Assembly (NCBI GenBank): GCA_044228245.1
Contig: JBGAVG010000001.1
Location: 310,001-374,000, forward strand
Length of the DNA stretch: 64,000 nt
DNA from: Methylotenera_A sp044228245
GTDB lineage: Bacteria; Pseudomonadota; Gammaproteobacteria; Burkholderiales; Methylophilaceae
Reading direction: 5' to 3'
Shown: positions 62,439-64,000 of the stretch, piece after piece
How positions within the stretch are numbered: position 1 is the stretch's first letter
Layout: the number at the start of each line of letters is the position of its first letter
Position numbers and translations under genes: made by a program
Notes under the pieces: generated by a model
Database searches by the model: none
What the model was told of the DNA's origin: nothing
What the model saw: only the letters and a program-made list of their open reading frames with translations

Positions 62439-64000
62439 TTATTGCCGCCTCACGTCGTTAACCTTGCCGGTCAGGCTAAAGTTCGCGTACAGGCGTCGCG
62501 ATTGGGCGGCAAGATTGGCGCTTATTCTTCCCGAAATATTCTGATTAGGCATTACATCCACCTGACCCCGGGCATGGAATTGTGGGGATTCCAGCATGAG
62601 TTTTCTGTACTGATAAAGCCCATTCTTAATCTGCACGCTACCCGTCAATGTGTCGAAATGCGTGGAATCACCTGCCAAAGACTGGCTTTCCCTGGACAAC
62701 ACGGCGCGGGTGAGTTCGATATCATTGAAGCTGCCATGACTCATATCAAAATTGGCGGTGATGTCAGACGCCTCAGTCAGCCCGGCAGCCGTGGCCGATT
62801 TGCAAACGAACTTTCCTGCCAGGTTCAGTTTTCCGTCGATGGAAGCAGCACTGTTGAACGCTTGCAACATCTGCGGCATGTCCGCTCTGCTCAGGCGGAA
62901 ATCCCCCGCTGCGCTCCATTGGCTGCCCCAATCAACGACTGCATTGGCTGTGAAGCTGCCGCCATAGATCTCGCCCTTGAGCTGGCTAAAATTAATCTGA
63001 TTCCGATTTAGAATGCCTCTGGCATCAAGATTATCAAACACGATCTTCGGGTTTACAGGCAGCGGCCAATGCGTGGCGCTGAGCACAAGCTCATAGCTGC
63101 CGCCGCGCGGGAGTATCTGGACCGAAAGCGCTTGGTCAGCCGTGCTGAGTTCGATATTTTTAAGTTCCTGCGAGTCGTTAATCCCGACTTTGCCCGCAAA
63201 AGTCCCAAGCTCCAGATCGCGAATTTTCAACGAAATATTTTTCAGCCTCATCTGCTCAATCTTCAGGTGCTCGGCTTTGCCAGCATTGCCGATCCATTGC
63301 AGCGCTTGTCCAAAATTCTCCTGCTCGACCTCCAGCCCATCGATCTCCAGCGATTCCACCACCTTCACTGGCTCAAATAGCGTTGAAGCCACAGGTGTCA
63401 CGTGAACTGTCTCAATTTTATGACCGGGATCAACACCAATCGCCACATCTCCAATCACCAGATTCGGCTCAGGCCATAGCGAGGCATGGACATTCTTGAC
63501 CGTCACCGGCGCGCCCGTGCTTTTGGACGCGAGTTTTTCAATGGGTTCAACCAGCATGCCAAGGTTAATGTAGGGCAACAGAACGATCAACAACAGAACC
63601 AGCAGCGGCAAACCAATCAATGTGGCCTTTATCCCCCGCTTAATCCATTTTTTAACACCCGCAGCAGCCACCCTCAACATGGCCTGGGTCCTCGCCTGCG
63701 CCTTGAGTCTGGCTTCAGCTTTCGCATCCTCTTTGGCAATGCGCTTCACTTCCTCGCGCGCCAGATCTTCAGCATCTTGTCGGGCTTTTTCATCGGCCGC
63801 CTGCGTTGATTCATCTATTTCAATTGTTGGTGCGCGGCCGGCCTCAAGCTCGGCCTCTTCTTCGGCTAACTCACGCAGATCCTCTTCCGACAAGGCACGT
63901 TCATCATCCTCAAAAAATTTATTCCGCGCGTCTTCCGCTTCGCGGGCAAGACGCCCTGCTTCAAGTTTTGCCTTTTCCTGCGCTTCCGCCTTGGCTTGCT
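62439..64000 (-). CDS. AsmA-like membrane-anchored protein, 5' part missing
   Basis: The frame runs open to the right window edge, so the true start is outside. The visible part, about 520 residues, begins with a long Ala/Glu/Lys/Arg-rich helical region (likely coiled coil and cytoplasmic), then one membrane helix (ATLIGLPLLVLLLIVLLPYINLG), then a periplasmic beta-rich region with AsmA-like traits (SKSTGAPVTVKNVHASLWPEPNLVIGDVAIG; C-terminal ISANLAAQSRRLYANFSLTGKVNDV). AsmA-like proteins bridge the envelope and are linked to phospholipid transport. The charged N-terminus is unusual for AsmA itself. The call is at superfamily level. Confidence 0.7.
   Translation of the reverse strand, partial: QAKAEAQEKAKLEAGRLAREAEDARNKFFEDDERALSEEDLRELAEEEAELEAGRAPTIEIDESTQAADEKARQDAEDLAREEVKRIAKEDAKAEARLKAQARTQAMLRVAAAGVKKWIKRGIKATLIGLPLLVLLLIVLLPYINLGMLVEPIEKLASKSTGAPVTVKNVHASLWPEPNLVIGDVAIGVDPGHKIETVHVTPVASTLFEPVKVVESLEIDGLEVEQENFGQALQWIGNAGKAEHLKIEQMRLKNISLKIRDLELGTFAGKVGINDSQELKNIELSTADQALSVQILPRGGSYELVLSATHWPLPVNPKIVFDNLDARGILNRNQINFSQLKGEIYGGSFTANAVVDWGSQWSAAGDFRLSRADMPQMLQAFNSAASIDGKLNLAGKFVCKSATAAGLTEASDITANFDMSHGSFNDIELTRAVLSRESQSLAGDSTHFDTLTGSVQIKNGLYQYRKLMLESPQFHARGQVDVMPNQNISGRISANLAAQSRRLYANFSLTGKVNDVRRQ

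Noticed and set aside
1..64000. CRISPR arrays, insertion sequences, prophage or attachment sites
   Set aside because: No regularly spaced direct repeats, transposase or integrase frames, or terminal inverted repeats were recognised; the single tRNA has no partial copy nearby.

Overview
The window looks like a chromosomal segment of a betaproteobacterium, most likely a methylotroph of the family Methylophilaceae. The basis is a Gram-negative housekeeping gene set (lipoprotein LptM, Mpl, MltA, ApaG, UbiK, proteobacterial-type GshA/GshB, type IV pili) together with a stand-alone PqqA peptide gene, the precursor of the methanol dehydrogenase cofactor PQQ. The family assignment is inference; no methanol dehydrogenase lies in the window. 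No insertion sequence, prophage or CRISPR array was seen. Both ends are cut inside genes: mrdA at the left, an AsmA-like gene at the right.

Layout: 1-4.8 kb carries cell-wall elongation and remodelling genes (mrdA, rodA, rlpA, a dac carboxypeptidase, a DUF493 gene). 4.8-6.4 kb holds the lipoate genes lipB-lipA, 6.4-8.6 kb the glutathione genes gshA-gshB, and 8.6-10.5 kb an apbE / NusG_II-domain / Gx-transporter trio. A bidirectional terminator then separates these from a reverse-strand minor-pilin operon, pilE-fimT-pilV-pilW-pilX-pilY1 (18.7 down to 10.6 kb). 18.9-24.7 kb has lptM-lysA, a small secreted peptide, purU, ispH, tRNA-Thr(CGT), nudB, nadA and a HIT-family gene. 24.7-33.0 kb on the reverse strand has a thioredoxin-like ferredoxin, a TonB-like protein, mpl, metH, comM and ubiK. 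33.1-35.1 kb is glnK-amtB behind a textbook sigma-54 promoter.

35.4-41.9 kb is an envelope-lipid region: aas, then an LtaS-type phosphoglycerol transferase overlapping a large unusual gene that seems to fuse a TIM-barrel-like region to an LPS-type kinase. Next come orphan pqqA, mltA, apaG, thiS-thiG, an unknown 58-residue peptide gene, gnd, a dienelactone hydrolase, a trypsin-like protease with TPR-like repeats, sua5, a cupin, divergent alkB/alkA-type DNA repair genes and a PAS-GGDEF diguanylate cyclase. 54.4-60.0 kb holds an MFS transporter and an ethanolamine utilisation module (eutB-eutC, with a divergent APC permease). 60.0-62.4 kb has nnrS, two very small genes and a perfect FNR-type box.

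The parts most worth a second look are the LtaS/kinase pair, the orphan pqqA, the unknown 58-residue peptide gene, the FNR-box-linked 32-residue membrane peptide next to nnrS, the duplicated insert inside PilY1, and the compact ethanolamine module without reactivase or microcompartment genes.
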